A stretch of 64,000 nucleotides of DNA from Castellaniella denitrificans. GTDB taxonomy: Bacteria; Pseudomonadota; Gammaproteobacteria; Burkholderiales; Burkholderiaceae_B. Positions 1 to 9,222 of the stretch are shown here, one piece after another. A model generated the notes under the pieces. That model saw only the letters and a program-made list of their open reading frames with translations. It was not told the origin of the DNA and ran no database searches. The stretch spans positions 1-64,000 of the forward strand of contig NZ_JAPWHE010000009.1 in NCBI RefSeq assembly GCF_027214045.1, given 5' to 3'. Every line of letters starts with the position of its first letter. The first letter of the stretch is position 1. A program made the position numbers and the translations under genes.

Positions 1-1
1 C

Positions 2-226
2 GTCACCCAGATGGACGACGTCACCCGCCAGAACGCCAGCCTGGTCGAGGAATCGGCCGCCGCGGCCGCCAGCCTGCGGGAACAGGCCGACACCCTGGTC
101 GACCTGGTGGCCTTCTTCCACCTGGATGAAACCGATCATCCGGACACGCGGCGCCAGACCGACGCGCCGCGCGTCCCGCACGCCCAGCTGGCCCGGCCGC
201 CCAGACTGCTGGCGGCCCGTTCCTGA
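2..226 (+). CDS. Methyl-accepting chemotaxis protein, C-terminal end (partial)
   Basis: Only the last 74 codons are in the window; the gene enters from the left edge in frame 2. The reading [25 protein letters not shown] is the typical end of the MCP cytoplasmic signalling coiled coil (second methylation helix, with the common QNA.LVEE pattern). The protein then runs into a short Pro/Arg-rich tail that ends ARS, with no xWxxF CheR-tethering pentapeptide. A strong hairpin follows 22 bp after the stop, so the transcript probably ends there. Ligand domain and start are not visible. Confidence 0.85.
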   Translation, partial: VTQMDDVTRQNASLVEESAAAAASLREQADTLVDLVAFFHLDETDHPDTRRQTDAPRVPHAQLARPPRLLAARS

Positions 227-248
227 TCCCGCGCCCGCCAGGCCCTGT

Positions 249-284
249 CCCGCCCGTGTGTCGAACGCGCGACACACGGGCGGG
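249..284 (+). terminator. Hairpin terminator after the partial MCP gene
   Basis: A perfect 15-bp inverted repeat (249-263 with 270-284) around a 6-base loop, 22 bp after the stop codon. The T tract after it is weak (GATTTG), so it may need help from Rho or act mainly as a 3' end stabiliser. The stem itself is long and GC-rich. Confidence 0.75.
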
Positions 285-311
285 GATTTGCCTGACATCT
301 GGCTGACACCT

Positions 312-337
312 TAACTTCCGGATCGGCATTCCGTAAA
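312..337 (+). promoter_or_regulatory. Weak candidate sigma-28 promoter before the MCP gene
   Basis: TAACTTCC, then 10 bp, then TCCGTAAA, a poor match to the TAAA-N11-GCCGTTAT form found three times elsewhere in this window. It lies about 95 bp before the chosen MCP start. Listed because late chemoreceptor genes commonly use FliA; the match could be chance. Confidence 0.25.
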
Positions 338-430
338 ATTTCACGTCCGCCACCAGGCGACCCTCAGAGTGCGGCCCACGCATCATTCGACCCATCCTTG
401 ATGAGCCGCGCGCGGCCAAATCCATCCCTC

Positions 431-1852
431 ATGATTCACTCAAAAGCCCACTCGCAACCAGTCCGCCCGTCCTCGTACGGCCGTCAGGCCGACCGCATCA
501 TGCTGCCCATGGTATGGGTCTTGTTCGCCACCGCCTTGGGGCTGGCCTCCTGGCATGATACCTGGCGCCTCGCCCTGTGGGTCGGCCTGCCCCTGGCGCT
601 GATTCCGACGGCCCTCATCTTGTGGCGGCCAGGTCAATTGATCACGCGTCTCACGGTGGCGACAGCCTTCATGATGTTCTGCGCCCTGCACATCCACCAG
701 TCCCTGGGCACTATAGAGTTGCACTTCGGCATCTTCGTGCTGCTGGCCGTACTGCTGTGCTACCGCGACAAACGGGTAATCCTCCTGGGCGCCACGCTGA
801 TTGCCATCCATCACATCAGCTTCAACTATCTGCAGGAAATCGGCTTCCCCACCTATTGCTTCGCAGAGCCCGGTCTGGGCCGGGTGGTCGCGCACGCAAC
901 CTACGTCGTCGTCGAAACCATGGCCCTGTGCTACATCGCCCACTGGATGCGACGCGACGCTCGCCAGACACATGAACTGACCAGCATGGTCGCCCGGATC
1001 ACCCATGGCGGCAGCATCGATCTGAGTCTTGACAGCCCCGAACCGACCACCCCGATGGGCATCGCGTTGTACCGAGTGCTGCGAGCCATCTCCGAAGCCA
1101 TCGCTCGAGTCAAGGAAAACGCCCTGGCGATCGATCAGGCGCTGGAGCGGATCACGGAGTCCAACGACGCCGTCAGCACTGGCGCCCACGATCAGGCGAC
1201 CGCCATTGGCCAAGCGGCGGAATCGATCCAGTCCATCAATGCTTCTCTGGCCGAAGATCACCGACGCGCCCATGAAGCCCGGCAGGACGTGGATCAGACA
1301 GTCGCCCTGGCAAGCGAAGGCAGCCAGGCCATGGTGCGCTCGGTCGAGAGTATGCGTGAAATGCGTGAACTTTCCCGGCGAATAACAGAAATCACCACTT
1401 TGATCGACGGCATCGCCTTCCAGACAAATATCCTCGCTTTGAACGCTTCAGTGGAAGCCGCACGCGCCGGCGAACATGGTCGGGGATTCGCCGTGGTGGC
1501 CGGCGAGGTCCGTACCCTGGCGCAACGCAGCGCCGACGCCTCTCGCCAGATCCGCGAACTCATCGACGCATCCGTGCGCCAGGTCGCCGAAGGCACCGAT
1601 CTCATCGAAAGCAGCGGACGCGTCATGGCACGCCTGTCTGGCGGCATCGACTCGCTCCACGGCATGCTCGAACAGCTCCAGCATGCCAATACCAGCCAGT
1701 CCGCTCAGATCCAGGATCTGGAACAGGCCATCGGCAGGATTCAGGACATTGCCCGGAACAATCTGCGCCAGACACAGGATTCCGGGGCTCTGGTGCGGCA
1801 CCTTGGCCAAGGCGCCCAGCACCTGAACCATGCGGTCGGCCTGATCTCATGA
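431..1852 (+). CDS. Methyl-accepting chemotaxis protein with a six-helix membrane input domain
   Basis: Chemoreceptor of 473 aa. The N-terminal half has about six membrane helices (roughly residues 24-40, 46-65, 72-90, 96-111, 116-130, 152-172) and no large periplasmic domain, so the signal is probably sensed in or near the membrane. A His-rich stretch ([15 protein letters not shown]) sits in helices 3 to 5. The rest is the cytoplasmic MCP domain, with the conserved hairpin tip around [19 protein letters not shown] (near 1419-1477). Similar receptors are widespread in proteobacteria but unnamed. No clear ribosome site marks the start: TTG 398 and ATG 401 in the same frame are alternatives. 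The stop overlaps the next gene by 4 bp. Confidence 0.85.
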   Translation: MIHSKAHSQPVRPSSYGRQADRIMLPMVWVLFATALGLASWHDTWRLALWVGLPLALIPTALILWRPGQLITRLTVATAFMMFCALHIHQSLGTIELHFGIFVLLAVLLCYRDKRVILLGATLIAIHHISFNYLQEIGFPTYCFAEPGLGRVVAHATYVVVETMALCYIAHWMRRDARQTHELTSMVARITHGGSIDLSLDSPEPTTPMGIALYRVLRAISEAIARVKENALAIDQALERITESNDAVSTGAHDQATAIGQAAESIQSINASLAEDHRRAHEARQDVDQTVALASEGSQAMVRSVESMREMRELSRRITEITTLIDGIAFQTNILALNASVEAARAGEHGRGFAVVAGEVRTLAQRSADASRQIRELIDASVRQVAEGTDLIESSGRVMARLSGGIDSLHGMLEQLQHANTSQSAQIQDLEQAIGRIQDIARNNLRQTQDSGALVRHLGQGAQHLNHAVGLIS

Positions 1853-2769
1853 CCCCCGGCCCAGGACAGTCCGCCCTGCCCCGCCATCTGGCGGTCGGCA
1901 CACTGATCCTCATCAGCACGATCTTCGCCGCCAATCATGTCGCGGCCCGCGTGGCCTTCGATGACGGCGCGGGCGTGCTGCTGGGGGTGACGTGCCGGGC
2001 CGGCGCCAGCCTGCTGGCGCTGCTGGGCATCGTCCTGTGGCGCCGCCAGGGCCTGTGCATACCCGCGCGGCTGAGTGCCTGGCAAGGTCTGCTCGGCCTG
2101 CTGATCGCCCTGCAGAGCTTCTGCCTGTATTCAGCCGTGGCCCGCATCCCGGTCGCCCTGGCGCTGCTCATCAACAGTCTGTTCCCGCTGCTGTTCGCCC
2201 TGTTGACCTGGGCGCTGGGCGGCCCGCGACCGACCCGCCGCGCCAGCCTGCTGATGGGCCTGATCCTGGCTGGTCTGGCGCTGGTCCTGGATCTGCCCGG
2301 TCTGCTGAGAGACGGCGCATCCCCCGATGTCCGCTGGGCCGCAGGCGTCGCGCTGGCCTTCGGCAGCGCCAGCCTGTTCGCCTGCGCGCTGTGGGTCACG
2401 GAACACAGACTGGCCGTCCTGCCGGGTCCGGTGCGCAGTCTCTACACCATTTTCATCGTTTTATGCGCCATGCTGGCCGCGGGCGCGGCCGACTTCATGC
2501 CGGGCGGCATGCGGCCGCCCGACGGCCTGGCGGGCTGGGCCGCCCTGGCAGTCCTTTCACTGTGCTATACGACCGGCTTCTGCACCCTGTTCATCCTCAT
2601 GCCCCGGCTCGACATGTCGCGCAACGCCCCGGTGATGAACGCCGAACCCGTCGCCAGCCTGGCCCTGGGCTGGCTGATCCTGGGCCAGGCATTCAATGAC
2701 CGCCAATTGCTGGGCGGTCTGCTCGTGCTGTCCTGCATCGTCGTGCTGGCCTATTCGCGGCGGCATTGA
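1849..2769 (+). CDS. EamA/DMT-family membrane transporter
   Basis: 306 aa, with ten predicted membrane helices in two homologous halves, the standard drug/metabolite transporter layout. The first half carries the usual pattern of a start helix with [10 protein letters not shown] and a later [16 protein letters not shown]; the second half ends [18 protein letters not shown], a typical EamA signature. Likely an inner-membrane exporter or importer of a small metabolite; the substrate cannot be read from sequence. The ATG overlaps the stop of the upstream chemoreceptor gene (ATGA), so the two are translationally coupled. Confidence 0.88.
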   Translation: MTPGPGQSALPRHLAVGTLILISTIFAANHVAARVAFDDGAGVLLGVTCRAGASLLALLGIVLWRRQGLCIPARLSAWQGLLGLLIALQSFCLYSAVARIPVALALLINSLFPLLFALLTWALGGPRPTRRASLLMGLILAGLALVLDLPGLLRDGASPDVRWAAGVALAFGSASLFACALWVTEHRLAVLPGPVRSLYTIFIVLCAMLAAGAADFMPGGMRPPDGLAGWAALAVLSLCYTTGFCTLFILMPRLDMSRNAPVMNAEPVASLALGWLILGQAFNDRQLLGGLLVLSCIVVLAYSRRH

Positions 2770-2807
2770 CGCCTCCACCCCTCGTACCCTTGTCCGATCC
2801 ACACACC

Positions 2808-3857
2808 ATGCACGCCCTCCCGCCGGGTCCAGGCATCCCGCAGCGCCGCCAGGCCCCCGGCCCGCGCCTGTCCGCGTTGATTCCGCCGATCCTGGCACTG
2901 GCCCTTCTGCATGCGTCGCCCGCCCAGGCCACCCTGCCGGCGGCGGCCAGCCAGGCCATCCCGAAAGCCACCGTCCAGAACGCCCAACCGGCGCCCGCGG
3001 ACTGCGCAGGCGGCAAGGTGCTGAGCTTCGTCGCCCACCCGGACGACGATCTGCTGTTCATGAATCCCGACCAGGACGATGCAATCCGCCAGGGCCGCTG
3101 CGTGCATACGGTCTACCTGACGGCAGGCGACCGGGGCGAGGGTCTGGACTATACCCTGGCGCGCGAGCGCGGCATCATGGCCGCCTACGCGGAGATGGCC
3201 GGCGCGGCCGACGCCTGGAGCACCGATGGCCTGGCGGTGGGCGGACACACCCTGGTGCGCCATACCCTGCGCGCCAACACGCGCATCCAGCTCATCATGC
3301 TGCGCCTGCCCGATCCCTGGCTGGGTGCCGGCTGGGGAAGCCTGACGCCTCTGAGCCGGGTGGAATCCGTACCCCACGCGCGCGTACGATCCTACGCTCC
3401 CTACCCGGACACCTACACGCGCGGCGAACTGATCCGCCTGCTGGCCGACCTGATCCGGCAAGAACACCCCAGGGACGTGCGCCTGATGGACCCCTCGATC
3501 ACCATTCCCTACCGGTCTCTGTGCTGGCGCTGCGCCGGGCACGACCACCCCGATCACATCGCCGGCGCCCGGCTGGTCGAAGCCGCCATGGCGCTCGCCC
3601 CCGGGACCTATTCCAGCACGCGCTATCTGAACTATCCCAGCCAGGAACTGCAGGCCAATCTGGATGCCGCCCAGACGGCCCGCAAGACGGCGATCTACCT
3701 GCGATACGCCCAAGACGACCCGCTGACCTGCCCGCCCGGCGACGACTGCTCGGCGCCCCAAGGCCCCGAGGCCATCTGGGTCGGACGGCAATACTACGCG
3801 CGCCCCACCGCCCAGCCTCTGCAGGCCAGCGCGCATCAGGACCGATCCGGCCCCTGA
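2808..3857 (+). CDS. Secreted PIG-L (LmbE-like) family deacetylase
   Basis: 349 aa. The start was set at ATG 2808, which gives a signal peptide (hydrophobic core [16 protein letters not shown], cleavage near residue 41). The metal-binding motif AHPDDD is at residues 76-81 and the second His/Asp cluster HDHPDH at 245-250, both hallmarks of zinc N-acetylglucosaminyl deacetylases of the PIG-L/LmbE fold. Probably acts on an N-acetylated sugar outside the cytoplasm; substrate unknown. It starts 38 bp after the transporter stop, so it may be cotranscribed. Its 3' end overlaps the 3' end of trmD on the other strand by 22 bp. Confidence 0.85.
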   Translation: MHALPPGPGIPQRRQAPGPRLSALIPPILALALLHASPAQATLPAAASQAIPKATVQNAQPAPADCAGGKVLSFVAHPDDDLLFMNPDQDDAIRQGRCVHTVYLTAGDRGEGLDYTLARERGIMAAYAEMAGAADAWSTDGLAVGGHTLVRHTLRANTRIQLIMLRLPDPWLGAGWGSLTPLSRVESVPHARVRSYAPYPDTYTRGELIRLLADLIRQEHPRDVRLMDPSITIPYRSLCWRCAGHDHPDHIAGARLVEAAMALAPGTYSSTRYLNYPSQELQANLDAAQTARKTAIYLRYAQDDPLTCPPGDDCSAPQGPEAIWVGRQYYARPTAQPLQASAHQDRSGP

Positions 3858-4615
3858 TCCAATGCGCGCTCGTCCCGCGCGTCCAGGGCCCCCGAGGCCC
3901 GCGCGCGGTCGATCAGGTCGGGCCGACGCGCCGCCGTCAGGGCCAGGGACTGCTCCCGGCGCCAGACAGCGATACGGGCATGATGGCCGGACAGCAGGGG
4001 CTCGGGCACGGCGTCACCGCGCCAGACTTCGGGGCGCGTGTAATGGGGGCTGTCCAGCAACCCGCTCAGAGCGGGATTGAAGGAATCCTGCTCGGCGGAC
4101 TCGGCATCATGCAACACCCCGGGCAACAGTCGCACCACGCTGTCCATCAACACCATGGCTCCCAGCTCGCCGCCCGACAATACGAAATCCCCCAGCGACA
4201 CCTCCTCGTCCACATAACGGTCGATGAAGCGCTGATCGATGCCCTCATAGCGGCCGCAAATCAGAATGGCCCCGCCGCCGTCCGCCCAGCGCCGGGCGCG
4301 CGCCTGGTCATGCGTCCGGCCGGCCGGCGACAACAGCACGACGGGCGCCGGCGCATCGATCATGTCAACCCCCGCCCGCAGGCGGGCTGCGCGAACCGCT
4401 TCGACCGCCAGGGCCAGAGGCTCGGCCAGCATCACCATGCCCGGCCCGCCGCCGTAAGGACGGTCGTCGACCGTGCGATGGACATCGGTCGTGAAATCGC
4501 GCGGATTCCAGGTCTCCAGCGACCAGATTCCCCGGGCATGCGCCCGGCCGCTGACGCCCAGGTCGCGCACGGCGGCGAACATCTCGGGAAACAGCGTGAT
4601 CAGATCAAATCGCAT
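3836..4615 (-). CDS. trmD: tRNA (guanine-37-N1)-methyltransferase TrmD
   Basis: 259 aa, full length. Uses S-adenosylmethionine to methylate G37 next to the anticodon, preventing frameshifting. It starts [13 protein letters not shown], as TrmD does. The trefoil-knot SAM site shows as [16 protein letters not shown] followed by [13 protein letters not shown], and the [11 protein letters not shown] loop is present. Third gene of rpsP-rimM-trmD, starting 69 bp after rimM. The normal next gene, rplS, is not here: the trmD 3' end instead overlaps a convergent deacetylase gene. Confidence 0.97.
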   Translation of the reverse strand: MRFDLITLFPEMFAAVRDLGVSGRAHARGIWSLETWNPRDFTTDVHRTVDDRPYGGGPGMVMLAEPLALAVEAVRAARLRAGVDMIDAPAPVVLLSPAGRTHDQARARRWADGGGAILICGRYEGIDQRFIDRYVDEEVSLGDFVLSGGELGAMVLMDSVVRLLPGVLHDAESAEQDSFNPALSGLLDSPHYTRPEVWRGDAVPEPLLSGHHARIAVWRREQSLALTAARRPDLIDRARASGALDARDERALDQGPDRS

Positions 4616-4684
4616 GACACGATCCGGGAGTGTGGAAATTGGAAGAAGACGCGCGCCTGGAAAGAGCGCGTTCGAATGCCGGTC

Positions 4685-5317
4685 TCAGAAATCGGCCGGC
4701 CAGTCGCTGTCGATGCGGCGGGCACGGATGTCGACGTGCTGGACGTGAGCCGCCACGAAGGGCACCAGAACATGGCGCGGCCGGCCCCGCGCATCGGACA
4801 GCGGCTGGAAGACACCGTCCGCGTCCGGCTCACCCAGCGCCACCTGCAGCACGGCATGGGCGCCATTGTCCAGCACCTGTTCGACACGACCCAGCCGTCG
4901 AGGGCCGTCGTCTCCCATTCCATGGAAGTCGCAGCCGATCAAGTCGATCCAATAGTACTCATCGTCGCCCGCCGACGGGAACGCCGCCCGGGGGACCCAG
5001 ACGGTGTACCCACGCAGCGCCTCGGCCGCGTCGCGGTCCGTGATGCCGTCGGCTTGAGCCGCCAGGAACTGACCCGCCTGTCGGCGGCAGGCGCGGACAC
5101 TCAGGCCGCGCGGACGCAACAGAGCACCCGTTCCCAATATGGGATCGGGTGCTTTCAGCCACCATGTCGGCGCGTTCAGCAACGCATCCGCCTGGGGCGA
5201 ATAGGGCTGGATCTTCAGCCAGCCACGCACTCCGTGGGCCGCGGCGACCCGGCCGACCTCGACCAGATCGTCCGGCGGAGCGACATCCAGGAATGCGGAA
5301 TCGGCCATCGCCGGCAC
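4685..5317 (-). CDS. rimM: 16S rRNA processing / 30S maturation factor RimM
   Basis: 210 aa. RimM helps assemble the 30S head around ribosomal protein S19. The N-terminal domain begins VEVGRVAAAHGVRGWLKI, the family signature. The PRC-barrel half follows with DEYYWIDLIGCDFHG and ends in the usual HVLVPFV..HVQHVDI..RRI..DWPADF block. The start may instead be the second Met (5308). It lies 12 bp after rpsP and is part of the ribosome/tRNA operon. Confidence 0.95.
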   Translation of the reverse strand: MPAMADSAFLDVAPPDDLVEVGRVAAAHGVRGWLKIQPYSPQADALLNAPTWWLKAPDPILGTGALLRPRGLSVRACRRQAGQFLAAQADGITDRDAAEALRGYTVWVPRAAFPSAGDDEYYWIDLIGCDFHGMGDDGPRRLGRVEQVLDNGAHAVLQVALGEPDADGVFQPLSDARGRPRHVLVPFVAAHVQHVDIRARRIDSDWPADF

Positions 5318-5329
5318 AACGAACCGCGA

Positions 5330-5590
5330 TCAGGCGGCGGACGCGACCTTGGCGGAATATTCCTTCACCAGACGGGCGGCGGTGTCGGACAGCTGGGCGC
5401 CCTTGTCCATCCAGTGCTGGACGCGATCCAGGGCCAGGCGCAGATTTTCCTGGCCTTCACCGGCCACGGGGTTATAGAAACCCACGCGTTCGATGAAACG
5501 GCCATCGCGGCGATTACGCGAATCGGCAGCAACGACATTGTAGAAGGGACGCTTCTTCGAGCCGCCGCGGGCCAGACGAATCACAACCAT
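5330..5590 (-). CDS. rpsP: 30S ribosomal protein S16
   Basis: 86 aa. Starts [18 protein letters not shown] and contains [18 protein letters not shown], both diagnostic of S16. The reading frame is open further upstream to 5635, but the family start and the promoter place the true start at 5590. First gene of the operon, with a sigma-70-type promoter about 35 bp upstream. S16 binds 16S rRNA early in 30S assembly. Confidence 0.97.
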   Translation of the reverse strand: MVVIRLARGGSKKRPFYNVVAADSRNRRDGRFIERVGFYNPVAGEGQENLRLALDRVQHWMDKGAQLSDTAARLVKEYSAKVASAA

Positions 5591-5625
5591 TGATAATCCT
5601 TTGAAAATGCTGTGAAAAACGCAAA

Positions 5626-5655
5626 ATTCTAGCATCAGTCAGGCTGTGTCCGCAA
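5626..5655 (-). promoter_or_regulatory. Predicted sigma-70 promoter of rpsP-rimM-trmD
   Basis: On the minus strand, TTGCGG, 18 bp, TAGAAT, with the -10 about 36 bp before the rpsP ATG. The -35 lies inside a perfect inverted repeat (TGTCCGCA/TGCGGACA, 5647-5667, 5-base loop), which could be the 3' hairpin of the upstream alaS-tusA transcript or an operator. Confidence 0.55.
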
Positions 5656-5699
5656 TGGATGCGGACAAGCGGCCTGTGAATACCATGAAAAACAACACA

Positions 5700-5945
5700 T
5701 CAGCGGCGTTGGACATAATGCGTCTGGGCGCCGTCGTCATGCATGCGCTGCGCCAGCAAGGCATTGCCGGTCTGCTGGCAGAACGCCTGAAAATCCCGGC
5801 CCGCATGCGGATCTGTGGTCCGCACCGCCAATACCTGGCCGCTGTCCAGCCGCGCCAGCGCCTTTTTGGTGCGCAGGATCGGCAAGGGGCAGTTCAATCC
5901 CCGGGCATCGATTTCCTGGTCAACGTGCGGCAGTTCCGCCGTCAT
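5700..5945 (-). CDS. TusA/SirA-family sulfur carrier protein
   Basis: 81 aa. The family motif is complete: DARGLNCPLPILRTKKAL, with the sulfur-accepting Cys at residue 19 in a CPxP context. Such proteins pass persulfide sulfur between partners, for example in tRNA thiolation. The start at 5945 has a good ribosome site (AGGAGAGG). It lies 10 bp behind alaS on the same strand, so the two are probably one transcript. Whether it is the true TusA or a paralogue cannot be decided without the rest of the genome. Confidence 0.88.
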   Translation of the reverse strand: MTAELPHVDQEIDARGLNCPLPILRTKKALARLDSGQVLAVRTTDPHAGRDFQAFCQQTGNALLAQRMHDDGAQTHYVQRR

Positions 5946-5955
5946 TGTTCCTCTC

Positions 5956-8574
5956 CTATTGCAGCCTCTCGGCCAGCCAGCCGCGCACGCCTGCCAGGGC
6001 ACCGTCCAGCGCGCCGACATCAGAGCCGCCGCCCATGGCCATGTCCGGACGGCCACCGCCCTTGCCACCCACCTGGACGGCGACGGCGCCCACCAGTTCG
6101 CCGGCCTTGACCCGCGCCGTCAGTTCGGGACTGACACCGGCCACGAGGCTGATCTTGTCATCGGCCACGGCGGCCAGCAGGATCACCGCGCCGGGCAGCT
6201 TGGATTTCAACTGATCGACCATGCCGCGCAGCGCCTTGGGGTCCACGCCCGACAGCCGTGTCGCCAACAGCTTCACGCCGGCGACGTCGACCGCCTGGGC
6301 GGCCAGATCGGACCCGGCGGCGGCGGCCAGCTTGTCCTGCAGGCGTTCGAGTTCGCGTTCGATCTGTCGCGTCTGCTGCTGCAGGGCCTGAATGCGTTCA
6401 GGCAGTTCCGCCGGCTGGGTCTTGAGCAGCCCGGCCGCCTGATCCAGCGTCTCGCGGGTCCGCTGCACCCAGGCCAGGGCGTTGCGCCCGGTGATAGCCT
6501 CGACCCGACGGATGCCGGCGGCCACGCCGCCTTCGGAGACGATCTTGAACAGGCCGATGTCGCCCGTGCGCGCCACGTGGGTGCCGCCGCACAGTTCGCG
6601 CGAAAAACCGATGTCCAGCACCCGCACCACGTCGCCGTATTTTTCGCCGAACAGGGCCATGGCTCCGCCGGCCACGGCTTCGTCGTAGGCCATGTGCTGC
6701 GCCCGCACCGCCTGGTTGGCCAGGATTTCGTCGTTGACGATGACTTCCACCTGAGCGATCTGCTCGGCGGTCATGGGCGCATCGTGCGCGAAGTCGAAGC
6801 GTGTCTTGTCCGGATCGACCAGGGATCCGCGTTGCTGCACGTGGCCGCCCAGGACCTGGCGCAGGGCCTTGTGCATCAGGTGGGTGGCCGAGTGATTGCG
6901 CATCGTATCGGCGCGGCGCTGGCCGTCCACCTGGGTGCGCACCACGTCGCCCACCGCCAGCGCGCCCTCGGCCAGCCGGCCATGATGACCGAAGACCGTG
7001 CTCTGGATCTTCTGAGTATCGACGACCTGAAAGCGGGCCGCCGCGCCGCGGATCAGGCCCGTGTCGCCCACCTGCCCACCCGACTCGGCATAGAAGGGCG
7101 TGGCATCCAGCACGACCACGGCCTCCTGTCCCCGGGCGATCGAGGCGACCGAGGTGCCGTCCACGTACAGGGCCGTCACCGTGCCCTCGCCTTCGAGGTG
7201 CTCATAGCCGTCGAACCGGGTGTCCACGCCGTCGTAGACGAGGTCGGCCGCCGCCTTGAACTTGCCGGCGGCGCGCGCCTGCTCGCGCTGGTGCGCCATC
7301 GCCTGCTCGAAACCGTCCAGGTCGACGGGAATGGAACGCTCGCGGCAGATGTCCGCCGTCAGATCGACCGGAAAACCATAGGTGTCATAGAGGGTGAACA
7401 GCGTCTGGCCGTCCAGGGCCTGGCCGGCCGGCAGGGCCGACAAGGCGGACTCCAGGATGCGCATGCCGTTTTCCAGGGTCTCGCCGAAACGTTCTTCTTC
7501 CTGGCGCAGCACCTGTTCGACCCGCGACTGCTGGGCGGCCAGTTCGGGGTAGGCGTCTCCCATCTGCCCGACCAGATCGGCCACCAGCCGGTGGAAGAAC
7601 AGGCCCTTCTGGCCCAGCTTGTGCCCATGCCGCAGGGCGCGCCGGATGATGCGGCGCAGCACGTAGCCGCGCCCCTCGTTGCCGGGAATCACGCCGTCGA
7701 CCACCAGGAAGCCGCAGGCGCGGATGTGATCGGCGATGACCTTCAGGGAGTTGTCGGCCAGGTCCGCGCAGCCGGTCTCGCGAGCCGCCGCGCGGATCAG
7801 TGCCTGAAACAGGTCGATCTCGTAATTGGAATGGACATGCTGCAGCACGGCGGAGATGCGCTCCAGCCCCATGCCGGTATCGACGCATGGCTTGGGCAGC
7901 GGATGCATCGTGCCCTGGGCATCGCGTTCGAACTGCATGAACACCAGATTCCAGATTTCAATGTAGCGGTCGCCGTCCTCCTCGGGTGATCCCGGAGGGC
8001 CACCCCAGATGTCCGGACCGTGGTCATAGAAAATTTCGGAACAGGGGCCGCAGGGACCGGTGTCGGCCATCTGCCAGAAGTTGTCCGAGGCGTAGCGCGC
8101 ACCCTTGTTGTCGCCGATGCGGATGATGCGCTCGCGGGGCACGCCGATGTCCTGCGCCCAGATGTCGTAAGCCTCGTCGTCTTCCTGGTAGACGGTGACC
8201 CACAACTTTTCCTTGGGCAGGCCGTAGACCTCGGTCAACAGGATCCAGGCGTACGTAATGGCATCCCGCTTGAAATAGTCGCCGAAGCTGAAGTTGCCCA
8301 GCATTTCGAAGAACGTGTGATGCCGGGCGGTGTAGCCGACGTTTTCCAGATCGTTGTGCTTGCCCCCGGCGCGCACGCAACGCTGCGCGGTGGTCGCCCG
8401 GTGATAGGACCGGGTGTCCTTGCCGGTGAAGACGTCCTTGAACTGCACCATGCCGGCGTTAGTGAACAGCAGCGTCGGGTCGTTGCCCGGCACCAGCGGC
8501 GAGGACGGAACGATCTGGTGTCCTTTGGACTCGAAAAAGGACAGGAATTTCTGACGGATCTCGGAGGTTTTCAT
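5956..8574 (-). CDS. alaS: Alanine--tRNA ligase
   Basis: 872 aa, full length. The class II aminoacylation core starts [19 protein letters not shown] and includes [20 protein letters not shown] and the [15 protein letters not shown] block. The editing domain carries [16 protein letters not shown] plus the [13 protein letters not shown] zinc/editing motif. The C-terminal C-Ala domain ends with [15 protein letters not shown], the usual glycine-rich close. Attaches alanine to tRNA-Ala and removes mischarged Ser/Gly. A TATAAT box lies 32 bp upstream. Confidence 0.97.
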   Translation of the reverse strand: MKTSEIRQKFLSFFESKGHQIVPSSPLVPGNDPTLLFTNAGMVQFKDVFTGKDTRSYHRATTAQRCVRAGGKHNDLENVGYTARHHTFFEMLGNFSFGDYFKRDAITYAWILLTEVYGLPKEKLWVTVYQEDDEAYDIWAQDIGVPRERIIRIGDNKGARYASDNFWQMADTGPCGPCSEIFYDHGPDIWGGPPGSPEEDGDRYIEIWNLVFMQFERDAQGTMHPLPKPCVDTGMGLERISAVLQHVHSNYEIDLFQALIRAAARETGCADLADNSLKVIADHIRACGFLVVDGVIPGNEGRGYVLRRIIRRALRHGHKLGQKGLFFHRLVADLVGQMGDAYPELAAQQSRVEQVLRQEEERFGETLENGMRILESALSALPAGQALDGQTLFTLYDTYGFPVDLTADICRERSIPVDLDGFEQAMAHQREQARAAGKFKAAADLVYDGVDTRFDGYEHLEGEGTVTALYVDGTSVASIARGQEAVVVLDATPFYAESGGQVGDTGLIRGAAARFQVVDTQKIQSTVFGHHGRLAEGALAVGDVVRTQVDGQRRADTMRNHSATHLMHKALRQVLGGHVQQRGSLVDPDKTRFDFAHDAPMTAEQIAQVEVIVNDEILANQAVRAQHMAYDEAVAGGAMALFGEKYGDVVRVLDIGFSRELCGGTHVARTGDIGLFKIVSEGGVAAGIRRVEAITGRNALAWVQRTRETLDQAAGLLKTQPAELPERIQALQQQTRQIERELERLQDKLAAAAGSDLAAQAVDVAGVKLLATRLSGVDPKALRGMVDQLKSKLPGAVILLAAVADDKISLVAGVSPELTARVKAGELVGAVAVQVGGKGGGRPDMAMGGGSDVGALDGALAGVRGWLAERLQ

Positions 8575-8605
8575 GCGTTTGGCCGCTGGGGGAAACTAGC
8601 CGGCC

Positions 8606-8634
8606 ATTATATGCGCTTTGAGGCCGGGCACTGC
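8606..8634 (-). promoter_or_regulatory. Predicted alaS promoter
   Basis: A perfect -10 hexamer TATAAT (8606-8611 on the minus strand), 32 bp before the alaS start. The hexamer 17 bp upstream (GCAGTG) is a poor -35. The -10 supports a start between the hemerythrin gene and alaS, so alaS need not depend on read-through. Confidence 0.45.
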
Positions 8635-8705
8635 GCGATCCCGCTCGTCTTGCGCGGAACGCGCGCCCCTTCGCGGTGGCGCGCGGAATCCGTGCGCAGA
8701 CCGCC

Positions 8706-9116
8706 TTACAGCGCCTCGATGGCCGGATAGAATTCGCGGTTCTCGCGCAACATCCGCGTATGGACGTTCTTCAGCACAGTATTCGCCTCGGCCCGGAAGC
8801 CCTCGGGGCTGCGGGCCAGCAACGTGGCATTGCCCCAGCGGCGGGCGAAATTGATGAAGGCGCTGGCGATGCCCTGCATGTCATTCTGGTAGGCCACGCT
8901 CATGCGCGCCATGCGGTCATCGCCGCTTTTTTCCAGCGAGGGGTACAGGATGCGGTCTTCGATGGCCAAGTGTTGAGTAACGACCTGAGCCAGGGCTTTC
9001 AGCTCGTGGGCGATATCCACGGCGTGATCGGCGATCCCCTGATGAGACAACCGGCGCAGCATGCTGATGCCACTCAGGATTTCGACATGCTGATGCTTGA
9101 AACGATCAATATTCAT
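8706..9116 (-). CDS. Hemerythrin (HHE) domain protein, probably NO-responsive
   Basis: 136 aa, a single four-helix hemerythrin domain. Likely di-iron ligands: H8/H10 in FKHQHVEI, H49 and E53 in HLAIEDRILYP, H119 and E125 in HTRMLRENREFYP. Such proteins bind O2 or NO or help in iron-sulfur repair. It is shorter than YtfE/RIC proteins and lacks their N-terminal Cys domain, so RIC function is not implied. It has its own upstream control region with an NsrR-type palindrome (9161-9183), which points to a role under nitrosative or low-oxygen stress. The start at 9116 follows a GAGGAAAT ribosome site. It lies downstream of fliA, but the operator suggests separate control. Confidence 0.88.
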   Translation of the reverse strand: MNIDRFKHQHVEILSGISMLRRLSHQGIADHAVDIAHELKALAQVVTQHLAIEDRILYPSLEKSGDDRMARMSVAYQNDMQGIASAFINFARRWGNATLLARSPEGFRAEANTVLKNVHTRMLRENREFYPAIEAL

Positions 9117-9160
9117 GATGAGATTTCCTCGCCAGTGAGATTCGGCAGTCTGTGCCGCAT

Positions 9161-9183
9161 AAGATATATTTTAAATGAATCTT
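9161..9183 (-). promoter_or_regulatory. NsrR-type operator before the hemerythrin gene
   Basis: AAGATATATTT-T-AAATGAATCTT, an 11-1-11 inverted repeat with nine of eleven arm positions symmetric. It closely fits the published NsrR consensus (AAGATGCATTT, one base, AAATGCATCTT). It lies 45-67 bp upstream of the hemerythrin ATG, where a repressor would block RNA polymerase. NsrR is an iron-sulfur repressor released by nitric oxide. The regulator gene is not in the window. Confidence 0.7.
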
Positions 9184-9205
9184 ATTGTGCACGCAAGAAG
9201 GCCGC

Positions 9206-9220
9206 CCGCCGCTACGGCGG
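9206..9220 (-). terminator. Possible fliA terminator hairpin
   Basis: CCGCCG/CGGCGG stem with a 3-base loop, starting 2 bp after the fliA stop codon. The following minus-strand sequence has only a short pyrimidine run (CCTTCTT), so it is at best a weak terminator. Confidence 0.4.
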
Positions 9221-9222
9221 AC

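Noticed and set aside
2696-5593. Plus-strand open frame of 965 codons
   Set aside because: It runs across the PIG-L gene in another frame and antisense to trmD, rimM and rpsP. Its translation is Arg/Pro-rich without family motifs; a GC-rich shadow.
5815-7989. Plus-strand open frame of 724 codons
   Set aside because: Exactly antisense to alaS, which has all its motifs. No ribosome site and no recognisable domain.
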